Below are positions 1 through 7,947 of a DNA stretch of 25,741 bases, piece after piece; the stretch's first letter is position 1, and every line of letters starts with the position of its first letter. The notes beneath the pieces are model-generated. The model saw nothing but the letters and a program-made list of their open reading frames with translations, did not search any database and was not told the DNA's origin. The position numbers and the translations under genes were made by a program. The DNA comes from Spirochaetia bacterium (GTDB taxonomy: Bacteria > Spirochaetota > Spirochaetia > Treponematales > Treponemataceae). The stretch covers positions 1 to 25,741 of the forward strand of contig CAAGGF010000034.1 of assembly GCA_900769325.1 (NCBI GenBank). The letters are read 5' to 3'.

Positions 1-118
1 ACGAAAAAAATACATTCCTCCGTACGACAGCATTTGGCGTATTACAAATGCAAATTTATTCAGAAAAAAAACTTAATTTTTTGAGGTCTATTATGGACAA
101 AATCGCTTACGAATGACA
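1..118. other. left-edge stretch without an intact gene
   Basis: No complete gene is visible. A GAGG at 83-86 stands six bases before an ATG at 93 that is in frame with the MACPF gene, but that frame stops at a TGA (114-116) after seven codons. The two other forward frames also contain stops here. The stretch may be the decayed start of the MACPF gene or the end of something outside the window. I cannot assign it. Confidence 0.4.
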
Positions 119-218
119 GGCTTCCTCGTATGACGGCTGCGTTATAATTACTTGGGAAAATCCCGATGATGAATTTTTTAAAGGCGTAAGAATTTATAAA
201 GGCGATGAGGCTTTTCCG

Positions 219-2207
219 GTGTTTGACGGTTCTTCTCTTGAATCACTTGCCGAAATCGCAAATCTTTCAAACGGCGAAACTTACACTTTTAAAATCTGCC
301 CGAAAGGAGTTTCTTCTGACGGAATTTTTGTTGAAGGAAAAAATTCTGTTTATAAAACCATAACTTTGCCGGAAACTCCTGAAGAAACCGAAAAACCTTA
401 CACTGGAAAAATTTCAGGACTCGATTATGTTTGCGGCGACGGAAATGTAAAATTTACATGGAAAAATCCCGATGATGAAAATTTTTCAGGGCTTAATCTT
501 TATGTCGACGGCGAGCTTTACGAAACTTATGAATCAAATGAAACAGAAGTTCTAATCGACAAACTTGAAAACAACAATGTTTATTCATTTTCTTTTGTTG
601 CGACGGCAATAAACAGTAACGGCGAAGAAATCGAATCGCTTAATAAAATTGTAAAGAAAATCAAAATCGAGTCTTTTACCGCTTACAATTTTATCGGACG
701 CGGTTACAATGCAATTACAGGCGAATATTTCTGCTACGGAACTGGTTTGAAAGATTACATTCTCGAATTTTCTTCAGATTTTAAACCTGTTGTCGAAAGC
801 GTAAATTCTTCTGACACGACTTTTACATCTGGACAAACACTTTCTTCTTATAAAACAGATTTCAATCAGAAAGTCGGAGTTGAAGGCGGATATGCAGGAT
901 TTTCTGCGAGCGTCGATGTCGATTTTGGAAAGACAGAATCATTTTCAGAAGAAACAAGTTTTGCTTCGGCATACAGCATGAACAAAAAAGAGCGGGAATA
1001 TATTGAAAATTCCAAGAGAAATATTCCTCTCATAAAAAAACATTTAAAAGAAGATTTCCAAAAAGATTTAAATGATTCTTCTGTAACACCTGAAAAACTT
1101 TTTGCAACTTATGGAACACATGTTCTTTTGGACACTTATTTAGGCGGTCGTTTTGCCGTAAACTACACTTACAAAAATTATTCACGCGAAAGTTCAGAAA
1201 AAATTTCTGTTGCGGTAAAGGCAAATTACGAAGGAGCATTTAAAGTCGGTGGAAGTTCAGAAACTGGTTTTGGCGAAGAATCTTCCATGACAAACGAAAA
1301 CACATCTGTAAGCGGATATTCACGCGGCGGAAAATCAGTTGCCTTTGCTTCACTTGAACAGGCTGTCGAAAAATGGTCGGAATGGACGGAATCATTAAAC
1401 GATTCTGAAAATAAAGAAGTCTGGTCGTTAATCGATTCCCCGGAAACAATTTCAAATCAGGATGTAAACACTGGAATCTGGCTTTTTGCAGAAGACGAAG
1501 GCCGAAGAAACGAAATCCACACTTATTATCTTTCTGAACTTGAAAAAAATGCCTCAAGTTTTGCATCTAAACAGACTAAAAAATACATAAAATCAGCCCG
1601 TGTTTGGACAAACGGCACGGACAGAGGAGATTACACATCAGTTCGCCAGAAAGTTTCTGCAAGGTTTGGACACGACAATTTCATAATTGCAGGAGAAAAC
1701 AGTGCATCAGGGGCAGCAATCGATGCATTCGACCTTAATAAAGGTTTGGGTGGAAAATCTTATTACGCATACCTTGTAATGGAACTTACTACAAAAAAAG
1801 AAGAAGCACTTCGCGGCGTAATCGGAAATTCTGCAAAGAGTGTTCCCGATACAGAAAATGTAGCCCTTAGAAATAGTTGGGTAGATCCGGCTCTTTGGGA
1901 AGAAGTGAACATAATCGACAATCCTTCAAGTGGTGGCAGATACAATCTTGGAGAACCGAACGACGACGGATACAGGGTTCTTTTTAATTCCTATAAACAG
2001 AACCGGGATGGAACGACAGGCGACAATGCGTATGTTATAAAAGAAATTGCAGTCGTAAACACAACTCAAAACACAAGTTCTCAGTCAAAGGCATCTGCAA
2101 GTTACACAATCGCAGAAGATAAAAACGGACAGGACGGAAACAATATTACAACAAAATCCGGTGGAGATGACATTTTCTTAAGAATCTACTACGAAACCGA
2201 AGAATAA
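219..2207 (+). CDS. MACPF (perforin-like) domain protein with FN3-like N-terminus, 5' end broken
   Basis: This is a membrane-attack-complex/perforin family protein. The diagnostic motif YGTH-V-x6-GG lies at residues 298-311 (counting from the GTG at 219), in a MACPF region of about residues 153-460. The Gly/Ser-rich stretches before and after the motif match the positions of the two membrane-inserting segments of the family. Residues 66-146 form an FN3-like beta domain (FTWKNPDDENFSG). The last 190 residues are an unassigned C-terminal domain rich in Gly, Asn and Ser. The frame is open from 117, and 117-218 encodes the start of another copy of the FN3-like unit (ITWENPDDEFFKG), so the GTG at 219 would cut a domain in half and is probably not the real start. 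No signal peptide is present, although secretion would be expected. Bacterial MACPF proteins act as toxins or in competition and colonisation; the target here is unknown. The fold call is firm; whether the gene is functional is doubtful. Confidence 0.8.
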   Translation: MFDGSSLESLAEIANLSNGETYTFKICPKGVSSDGIFVEGKNSVYKTITLPETPEETEKPYTGKISGLDYVCGDGNVKFTWKNPDDENFSGLNLYVDGELYETYESNETEVLIDKLENNNVYSFSFVATAINSNGEEIESLNKIVKKIKIESFTAYNFIGRGYNAITGEYFCYGTGLKDYILEFSSDFKPVVESVNSSDTTFTSGQTLSSYKTDFNQKVGVEGGYAGFSASVDVDFGKTESFSEETSFASAYSMNKKEREYIENSKRNIPLIKKHLKEDFQKDLNDSSVTPEKLFATYGTHVLLDTYLGGRFAVNYTYKNYSRESSEKISVAVKANYEGAFKVGGSSETGFGEESSMTNENTSVSGYSRGGKSVAFASLEQAVEKWSEWTESLNDSENKEVWSLIDSPETISNQDVNTGIWLFAEDEGRRNEIHTYYLSELEKNASSFASKQTKKYIKSARVWTNGTDRGDYTSVRQKVSARFGHDNFIIAGENSASGAAIDAFDLNKGLGGKSYYAYLVMELTTKKEEALRGVIGNSAKSVPDTENVALRNSWVDPALWEEVNIIDNPSSGGRYNLGEPNDDGYRVLFNSYKQNRDGTTGDNAYVIKEIAVVNTTQNTSSQSKASASYTIAEDKNGQDGNNITTKSGGDDIFLRIYYETEE

Positions 2208-2238
2208 ATCGTACAGCATTATCTGAAAACATTGTGTA

Positions 2239-2285
2239 AAGTCGAGAGGTCAATTTTGAAAAGATTTCTCGGCTTTATTTTTTTT
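2239..2285 (+). terminator. Rho-independent terminator after the MACPF gene
   Basis: The arm AAGTCGAGA (2239-2247) pairs with TTCTCGGCTT (2266-2275), with one G-U pair, and is followed by a T-rich run to about 2285. It overlaps the last codons of the convergent YibE/F gene. The loop of about 18 bases is long for a terminator. Confidence 0.6.
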
Positions 2286-3470
2286 GTTCTTTTTGATTGA
2301 AAACTTAACTTGGATTTTTTTGCGGGTAAGAATTATTCCTGACATCAATGCGGTAAACGGAGCTGTTGCTGCAAGACCAAAACTTCCTGCGATTGTATTT
2401 ATGATTTCTGAGGCAACTTGATTGTTGTTCAAAATGTTGTAAATCGGTGTTCCTTGTGCCATGAAAGCCATTAAAAGGGCTGTGCAGCTTCCTGAATATG
2501 CAAGAAGTAGTGTAGTTGTCATTGTTCCCATTGCGGCTCGTGCAACTTGAAGTCCTGATTTTACGGCATTTTTCCATGAAATTGTCGGGCAGTTTTTTAC
2601 GACTTCATTTACTGCAGAAGTGATGTCAACTGAAAGATCCATTATTGAACCGCTTGCTCCTACACAGACTGAACTCATGAAAATCTGTGTAAGATTTAAG
2701 TATTCGTATCCTGAATATAAAACTGCTTCAGAATAAGACATTACGGCTCCGTGAATTTTAAAACTTTTTGTGCACAAAACAGACAGAAATGCTGAAAATG
2801 CGATTCCTAAAAGTGCTCCCGATGCTGAAGATAAAAGCCTTTTGTCAAATCCGTATACAAGTGAAAGAATTACGATTGTCAAAATGATTGTAACGGCGTA
2901 TCCTGCAAAAAGAGGATTTATTCCTTTTAAATAAAGCGGAACAAGAATTTTCCACAGCACGAGAACTGTTATTGCAAATGAAAGAACTGAACGAATTCCT
3001 GTTTTTCCTGCAAAAATTATGAGAAAAAGTGCGAAGGAAAGTGCCAGAATCATTTCTTTTGTGAGCCTGAAATGGTCGATTAAGTTTACAGAAAGAAATT
3101 CGATGTTATCGTCGATTGAATTTTCATCTGAATTTTTATATTTCCAGTGAACTACAGCCTGAGCCGTGTCGCCCGGTGAAAAAATTTTGTCCTGGGAAAG
3201 AGAACCTTGAAGCATATTCCAGCCGTCGGTAAGCTTTCCCTTGAATTTTCCGTCTAAAAATTTTACAGTGCAGACTTGCTGTCCTGTTCTGATTAAACCT
3301 GTGTCGATTATTCTCGAGCTGTCAGTTTCTAATATTAATGCCTTGCATTTTACCGCATCTTTAAATTGAAGTGCATCTTCAAATCCCGTAGGAATAAGAA
3401 AAAGTATTACGGCGAAAATAAGGGCTGCACAAACTGTGATGCTTTCCTTGAACCGGCACAGATTTTTCAT
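2250..3470 (-). CDS. YibE/F family multi-pass membrane protein
   Basis: The protein has one N-terminal membrane segment (residues 12-29), an extracytoplasmic beta-rich segment (about 35-130), then seven or so membrane helices from about residue 137 to 385. The family signature is present: GASGSIMDLSVDITSAVNEV at 271-290 and GTMTTTLLLAYSGS at 315-328. The length of 406 residues is usual for the family. No transport substrate has been securely established for YibE/F proteins. The gene starts three bases after the stop codon of the alkaline phosphatase gene, and its SD (AAAGGA) is formed by the last codons of that gene, so the two are almost certainly co-transcribed and perhaps translationally coupled. 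That suggests a role in envelope or phosphate stress, but this is inference. Confidence 0.85.
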   Translation of the reverse strand: MKNLCRFKESITVCAALIFAVILFLIPTGFEDALQFKDAVKCKALILETDSSRIIDTGLIRTGQQVCTVKFLDGKFKGKLTDGWNMLQGSLSQDKIFSPGDTAQAVVHWKYKNSDENSIDDNIEFLSVNLIDHFRLTKEMILALSFALFLIIFAGKTGIRSVLSFAITVLVLWKILVPLYLKGINPLFAGYAVTIILTIVILSLVYGFDKRLLSSASGALLGIAFSAFLSVLCTKSFKIHGAVMSYSEAVLYSGYEYLNLTQIFMSSVCVGASGSIMDLSVDITSAVNEVVKNCPTISWKNAVKSGLQVARAAMGTMTTTLLLAYSGSCTALLMAFMAQGTPIYNILNNNQVASEIINTIAGSFGLAATAPFTALMSGIILTRKKIQVKFSIKKNKKNKAEKSFQN

Positions 3471-3473
3471 TTT

Positions 3474-5003
3474 TTAGTCCTTTACAACATTTGTAAGAGA
3501 AGCGAGTTTTGTGTAGATTTCAGTGTTGTCGTAGTAACCTTTAAATTCGTCCTGTCCTGCACCGAGAGCAAAAACCGGAACTGGAAGACCTGTGTGTGAA
3601 TAAGAAGTAAAGCCGATTCCGCTCTTGTTGTTGAGAATGTGAGTTATTGTTACTGTCAACGGTTCGTATGTTCCGTAAAGTTCATATTCTTCCTGAGTCT
3701 TTGTTTTTGACGGTGAAAGAGTTTTTTCGTATGCTTTTTTGATTCTTGCGTATTCGTAATCTGTAAGGACAAGTCCACCGTCTTTGTTTTCTCCTTCAGT
3801 TCCCGGAACTTTAAGACCGAAGAGTTTTTCAACATCTTTCATGACAAGGTTGAAATCAGTTTTGTTCTTTTTGTAAGACGGAACATAGTCGCTGTCGAAT
3901 TTTGCATAAGAAATTTTCTGTGATTTAAGAGTGTTGAAGAAAAGATTGTAGTCAGTTCCTGCAAAACCGATTGCAAGACCGCCTGTTTCGTGGTCAGCAG
4001 TTACAATGATTAAAGTTTCTTTCGGATGCTTGTTGTAGAAATCTATGGCTTCTTTTACAGCTTCTGAAAGAGCAAGAGTGTCTGCAATAGTTGAACGCGC
4101 ATCGTTTGCGTGGCATGCCCAGTCGATTTTTCCGCCTTCAACCATCATGAAAAAGCCGTTTTTGTTGTCAAGAACTTCAATTCCTTTTTTAACATAGTCT
4201 CGAAGGCTCCATTCACCGTCAGAGCGGTCATTTTCGTAGTTCATTGCATCTTCGTCGGCCAGAATTTCAGAAACTACAAGTGCTTTGTCTCCGTTTTTAA
4301 GAGAGGCTGCATCTTTTTGTGTGAAGCAGACTTTGTATCCGGCTTTTTCTGCAATTGAATAAATTGATTCGCTTTTTTTCTTGTTGTCTGGGTCTAAAAG
4401 AGCACCACCTGCAAAATAGTCAAAATTGCTTTCAACAAGTTCAAGTCCGATTGGATAATAACTTTTTCGGCTTGCCTGATGAGCGTAAGTTGCAGCCGGA
4501 GTTGCGTGGTTCAGATTGACTGTAGAAAGAACACCGATTTTCCACTTTTTCTGGTCGCGAAGCTGTTCTGCAATCGTGCGGAATTTTTTAGTTTTCGTGA
4601 TGTCAACATTTATGGAAGAAGAATGTGTTTTGTTTCCCGTAAATATTGAAGTTGCCGTAGATGCTGAATCAGGAGCGAATGAAGTTGCATCGTAAGTTTT
4701 TGCACTTCCTGCAACCGGGAATTTCATAAAGCTTAGCGGATTGTCTTTAGGAGAATCTTTTTCATCTGTTGATTTTTTCACTTTGTCAACGATTCCTGCT
4801 GCATCTTTTCCTGAATAATAGGCTGCACTCTGAATCTGCGGATAACTCATTCCGTCGCCCACAAATACGAATACATATTTTGCCTTTCCTTTTCCAGTAG
4901 GAGTTCCCTGAATTTCCTGTGCAGGAAGTTTTGCACACAAAAACATCAGAGTGATTACTGCTACTCCAGCTGCCAATTTAAAAACATTTACTGTTCTATT
5001 CAT
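3474..5003 (-). CDS. alkaline phosphatase, exported
   Basis: This hydrolyses phosphomonoesters outside the cytoplasm to release phosphate. The alkaline-phosphatase motifs are all present in the 509-residue product: metal ligand D50 in VGDGM, nucleophile S113 in PDSAS, the HATPAATYAH segment from H166, VEGGKIDWACHAND (E289, D294, H298), TADHETGG (D337, H338), and a late ligand H470 in SHTGLPVP. An N-terminal signal (residues 1-28) ends near LPAQ. I chose the ATG at 5003 because GGAGG stands five bases upstream; an in-frame TTG four codons earlier overlaps that SD. It is the first gene of a pair with YibE/F. A PhoB-like direct repeat lies 60-80 bases upstream, consistent with induction by phosphate starvation. 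The family call is firm; the substrate range is unknown. Confidence 0.95.
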   Translation of the reverse strand: MNRTVNVFKLAAGVAVITLMFLCAKLPAQEIQGTPTGKGKAKYVFVFVGDGMSYPQIQSAAYYSGKDAAGIVDKVKKSTDEKDSPKDNPLSFMKFPVAGSAKTYDATSFAPDSASTATSIFTGNKTHSSSINVDITKTKKFRTIAEQLRDQKKWKIGVLSTVNLNHATPAATYAHQASRKSYYPIGLELVESNFDYFAGGALLDPDNKKKSESIYSIAEKAGYKVCFTQKDAASLKNGDKALVVSEILADEDAMNYENDRSDGEWSLRDYVKKGIEVLDNKNGFFMMVEGGKIDWACHANDARSTIADTLALSEAVKEAIDFYNKHPKETLIIVTADHETGGLAIGFAGTDYNLFFNTLKSQKISYAKFDSDYVPSYKKNKTDFNLVMKDVEKLFGLKVPGTEGENKDGGLVLTDYEYARIKKAYEKTLSPSKTKTQEEYELYGTYEPLTVTITHILNNKSGIGFTSYSHTGLPVPVFALGAGQDEFKGYYDNTEIYTKLASLTNVVKD

Positions 5004-5063
5004 TTTTTCCTCCAAATGAATTTTGAGAAAATCCTAAAATACGATTTTTAAGATTCCTTGATG

Positions 5064-5085
5064 AAAAAGTTAAGAAAATGTTAAA
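5064..5085 (-). promoter_or_regulatory. PhoB/PhoP-like tandem box upstream of alkaline phosphatase
   Basis: Two 11-bp units, AAAAAGTTAAG (5064-5074) and AAAATGTTAAA (5075-5085), match at 9 of 11 positions. On the coding strand of the phosphatase gene they read TTTAAC and CTTAAC, 11 bp apart. OmpR/PhoB-family regulators bind direct repeats with an 11-bp period, and the Gram-positive PhoP box is a repeated TTAACA-like hexamer. The location about 60 bases upstream of the phosphatase ATG fits. The regulator is not in this window. Confidence 0.5.
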
Positions 5086-5097
5086 AAATATTCATAA

Positions 5098-5130
5098 CCT
5101 ATTGACATAGTAGGTAATAAATAATATAAC
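5098..5130 (+). promoter_or_regulatory. promoter with CCTA-N9-TAGG operator for the amino-acid binding protein gene
   Basis: TTGACA (5102-5107) and TATAAC (5125-5130) are separated by 17 bases, a near-consensus sigma-70 promoter. The 17-bp element CCTATTGACATAGTAGG (5098-5114) covers the -35 box. The same element lies over the cysK -35 box at 15695-15711, so the two genes probably share a repressor, most likely the Rrf2 protein encoded at 16827. Confidence 0.7.
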
Positions 5131-5181
5131 AGTGTTATCAAATGAAAAAACTTACTCTTTTCATTATGTTTTGGAGGTAAT

Positions 5182-6006
5182 ATGAATAAATCATTAAAAA
5201 ATTTGCTTGCTTCTGCAGTTATTGGTTTGACGGCATTTTCGGCTTTTGCAAAACCTAAATTCCGTACAGTTGATCAAATTAAAAAGAACGGAACAATCCG
5301 CATTGCCGTTTTCAGTGATAAAAAACCGTTCGGTTATGTTGACGAATACGGAAAATACCAGGGCTATGACGTTTACTTTGCAGAACGACTTGCAAAAGAC
5401 CTCGGCGTAAAAGTAAAATATGTTCCTGTAGAAGCAGCTTCCCGCGTTGAAGTTCTCGAAACTGGAAAAGTCGACATCGTTCTTGCAAACTTTACTGTAA
5501 CGCCTGCCCGTGCAGAAAAAGTTGACTTTGCACTTCCGTATATGAAATGTGCATTGGGTGTTGTTTCTAATGAGAAAAATTTAATCACAAGTCCTGAACA
5601 GCTTGAAGGCAAAACTTTAATCGTAAGCAAAGGTACAACTGCTGAAACTTTCTTTACAGAAAATTATCCTAAAGTAAATCTTTTAAAGTTTGACCAGTAC
5701 AGCGAAGCATACAATGCACTTCTTGATGGTCGCGGCGCAGGACTTTCTACAGACAATACAGAAGTTCTTGCATGGGCTATTGAGAATCCTGGTTTTGCAG
5801 TTGGAATCACTTCTCTTGGTTCCCTTGATACAATCGCTCCTGCTGTAACAAAAGGCAATAAAACACTTTTAGACTTTATCAATACAGAAATTAAAAATCT
5901 TGCAAAAGAAAAATTTTTCCATGCAGATTATGAAGCAACACTTCGTCCTGTTTACGGCGAAAAATCTGATGCTGATGCTTTAGTTGTTGAAGGCGGCAAG
6001 CTTTAA
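5182..6006 (+). CDS. ABC transporter substrate-binding protein, probably cystine/polar amino acid
   Basis: A periplasmic binding protein of family 3 (SBP_bac_3), 274 residues. A signal peptide ends at AFA before KPKF (residue 24). The core begins with GTIRIAVFSDKKPFGYVDEYGKYQGYDV, and a second-lobe segment GKTLIVSKGTTAETFF follows; both are typical of amino-acid receptors, with closest resemblance to cysteine/cystine binders of the CjaA/FliY type. A strong SD (GGAGG, 5173-5177) precedes the ATG. No permease or ATPase gene is adjacent, and a terminator follows at once, so this is an orphan receptor that must work with a transporter encoded elsewhere. Sharing an operator with cysK supports cystine or another sulfur amino acid as ligand; this is inference, not read from binding residues. 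Confidence 0.88.
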   Translation: MNKSLKNLLASAVIGLTAFSAFAKPKFRTVDQIKKNGTIRIAVFSDKKPFGYVDEYGKYQGYDVYFAERLAKDLGVKVKYVPVEAASRVEVLETGKVDIVLANFTVTPARAEKVDFALPYMKCALGVVSNEKNLITSPEQLEGKTLIVSKGTTAETFFTENYPKVNLLKFDQYSEAYNALLDGRGAGLSTDNTEVLAWAIENPGFAVGITSLGSLDTIAPAVTKGNKTLLDFINTEIKNLAKEKFFHADYEATLRPVYGEKSDADALVVEGGKL

Positions 6007-6036
6007 TTTCTAACAGAATATAAAATGTAAATCTAG

Positions 6037-6072
6037 AAAACCGGTTGTAATTTTTAACAGCCGGTTTTTTTT
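6037..6072 (+). terminator. Rho-independent terminator after the binding-protein gene
   Basis: AAAACCGGTTGT (6037-6048) pairs with ACAGCCGGTTTT (6057-6068) over 12 bp with one G-U pair and an 8-base loop. The descending arm runs into eight T residues. Confidence 0.88.
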
Positions 6073-6076
6073 ATGG

Positions 6077-6964
6077 CTAAGAGATTTTTGAGTTCTCTAT
6101 TTCTTTTTTAAAAAACGCTTTTAAAAATTCAAAAAATTTTTTTGTGTGACTGTCATCAAGTTTGTTATTTCTGTAAGTAAGAAGAATATCACGGCTGCAA
6201 ACAGGATTTGAAATTTTTAAAAGTTTTACTTTGCTGCTGTTAATTCTTTCCCATGTAAATTCCGGCCAGAACCCTATTCCTATATTTGCTGCTATCATAT
6301 TTTTTACGGCTGTCGGACTGTCACTTTCAAAAATAATATTTGGATTAATTCCTACACTTTTGCAGTATTTGTCGCAGATTGCACGAAATTGTTTTGCCCC
6401 TGATAAAGAAATAAAATGTTCGTCTTTGACTTCTTCAAGAGAAATTCTGTCTCTGTTCTGATATTTTTTGATGTTTGGAACGGCAAGATAAATATTTTCT
6501 GTAGAAACAAAAATGGAATCATGTTCTATTTCTGATTTCTGGTAAAAAAGTTTTGTTGTTATGCAAATGTCATTCAATTCATTTTGTTCATTCTGATTCA
6601 CATGAAAGCGGATTTTCTCATCGATTTTCTGGTATTCAATTATTGCACGCGTTACAAGATTTGATGCTGCAAGTACATTTAAATGAATTGTAGAATTTTC
6701 TTTTAAGGCGAATGTGCGAAGCTGTTCAGGTAAATCGTATATTTCTGAAAGAAGGGGTTTGAGTTTCTTGTAAAAATATTTTCCGTATTCTGATAATGTA
6801 ATATTTCGTCCTTTGTTTGAAAAAAGCGGAATTCCAAGTTCATTTTCAAGTCTATGAATTGTCTGTGTCAATGCAGGCTGTGCAATGTGCAGTTCTTCAG
6901 AAGCGTGCGTTATATGTTCAAGTTCTGCGACTTTTAAAAAATATCTTAATTGCGTAAGTTCCAT
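6077..6964 (-). CDS. LysR-family transcriptional regulator
   Basis: The N-terminal winged helix-turn-helix is canonical (MELTQLRYFLKVAELEHITHAS, then AQPALTQTIHRLENELGIPLF, residues 1-50). A LysR substrate-binding domain of two lobes follows, with the late segment VKNMIAANIGIGFWPEF near residue 225. The length of 295 residues is normal. An SD (AGGA) lies seven bases before the ATG. It is transcribed divergently from the PQ-loop and SGNH genes at 7090-7944 with 125 bases between, the usual arrangement of a LysR protein and its target operon. The effector is not predictable from sequence. Confidence 0.93.
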   Translation of the reverse strand: MELTQLRYFLKVAELEHITHASEELHIAQPALTQTIHRLENELGIPLFSNKGRNITLSEYGKYFYKKLKPLLSEIYDLPEQLRTFALKENSTIHLNVLAASNLVTRAIIEYQKIDEKIRFHVNQNEQNELNDICITTKLFYQKSEIEHDSIFVSTENIYLAVPNIKKYQNRDRISLEEVKDEHFISLSGAKQFRAICDKYCKSVGINPNIIFESDSPTAVKNMIAANIGIGFWPEFTWERINSSKVKLLKISNPVCSRDILLTYRNNKLDDSHTKKFFEFLKAFFKKEIENSKIS

Positions 6965-7021
6965 AATGGCATCCTGTCAATCTTGGTGTATTTATAATGT
7001 TAAAGTTATCGTTTTTATATT

Positions 7022-7035
7022 TATAATATATTATA
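7022..7035. promoter_or_regulatory. AT-only perfect palindrome between LysR gene and its divergent operon
   Basis: TATAATATATTATA is a perfect 14-bp palindrome about 57 bases before both start codons. It could be the LysR site (the family prefers T-N11-A dyads) or simply two overlapping -10 boxes for the divergent promoters. Base composition makes chance occurrence likely. Confidence 0.3.
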
Positions 7036-7089
7036 CATTATTATTTTAATTCAGTATAGTTTTCTTAAATTAATTCTGGAGGCAATAAA

Positions 7090-7407
7090 ATGTCTGAATT
7101 TCTTGAAGCACTTATGCTTATTTGTTTTGGTCTTTCATGGCCAATTTCTCTTGCAAAAAATATAAAATCACATACCGCAAAGAATATGAGTTTGCGATTT
7201 ACGCTTTTGATTATTCTTGGCTATATTGCAGGTATTGTGGGAAAAGTTTTAAATGGCATCTTTAATTATGTTTTGGTAGTATATCTGCTAAATCTCGCTA
7301 TAGTTTCAGCAAATTTGGTAGTTTATTTTGTAAATAAAAAAAGCGATAAAAGTTTAGAAGAAAAAATGTCTAAATCAGTTTCTTTCAGTCAGAAAAAAGC
7401 AATGTAA
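7090..7407 (+). CDS. small PQ-loop / SemiSWEET-like membrane protein
   Basis: 105 residues with three predicted membrane helices (about 4-21, 33-53 and 60-82), the size and topology of a SemiSWEET half-transporter. The helix-1 segment GLSWPISLAKNIKSHTAKNM matches the PQ-loop pattern, with WP in place of PQ, and is followed by SLRFTLLIILGYIAGI. Such proteins form homodimers that move small solutes; the substrate is unknown here. An SD (GGAGG) precedes the ATG. The SGNH-like gene follows after 15 bases with its own SD, so the two form an operon divergent from the LysR gene. Confidence 0.75.
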   Translation: MSEFLEALMLICFGLSWPISLAKNIKSHTAKNMSLRFTLLIILGYIAGIVGKVLNGIFNYVLVVYLLNLAIVSANLVVYFVNKKSDKSLEEKMSKSVSFSQKKAM

Positions 7408-7422
7408 AAGGGGAGTAAAAAT

Positions 7423-7944
7423 ATGAAAAATTTTACCTTGGTGAATAAATTTGCAAAGAAAAGACAGTGCGTTTTTTTTGGATCGACACAATTTGCCCAG
7501 ACAGAATTTACGGAGATACTTGAAAATTCGTGTTCAGAAAAAATTTACAATCGCAGCGTTGAAAAACTTGATATGCAGAATGTTTCTGAATTTATGAACA
7601 TTTGTGCAGTCGATTTGGAACCGTCAAAATTGTTTATCAATATTGGTGAAGAAGACATAAAAAATTCTGATTTTAATCTGGAAAATTTTATTTCAAAATA
7701 CGAATGGCTTTTGTATCAGTTTCATAAAAAATGTTCAGATTGCACACTTTATGTTGTTCCTGTCATAAGTGATGATGAAAAAGTTCGTGATGTAAACCGA
7801 GCTTTAGAAAAACTGTCGCTTGAAACGGGATGCATTTTTGTAAAACTGAACGAAATGACATTTTCTAATCTTGTTAAGGCTTTAAAACTTTATCTTCGGG
7901 ATTTTCCTATAAGTTTTGCTGATGCGATGCAGTACGCAGGATAA
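7423..7944 (+). CDS. SGNH/GDSL-fold protein with degraded catalytic blocks
   Basis: 173 residues. The fold is suggested by VFFGSTQFAQ (residues 17-26, block I with Ser21), IYNRSVEK (block II), EPSKLFINIGEEDI (66-79, block III) and a later CTLYVVPVI with a following VRDVNRALEKL. In active SGNH hydrolases block III reads GxND and a C-terminal DxxH supplies Asp and His. Here block III is GEED and I see no DxxH before the end, so catalysis is doubtful even though a serine is kept. It has no signal peptide and would be cytoplasmic. It sits 15 bases behind the PQ-loop gene. It may be a regulatory or substrate-binding partner of that transporter. Confidence 0.55.
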   Translation: MKNFTLVNKFAKKRQCVFFGSTQFAQTEFTEILENSCSEKIYNRSVEKLDMQNVSEFMNICAVDLEPSKLFINIGEEDIKNSDFNLENFISKYEWLLYQFHKKCSDCTLYVVPVISDDEKVRDVNRALEKLSLETGCIFVKLNEMTFSNLVKALKLYLRDFPISFADAMQYAG

Positions 7945-7947
7945 AAA

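Noticed and set aside
1..118. Similarity between CCTCCGTACGACAG (15-28) and CCTCGTATGACGG as a possible dispersed repeat
   Set aside because: The match is short and gapped, and too close to the window edge to judge.
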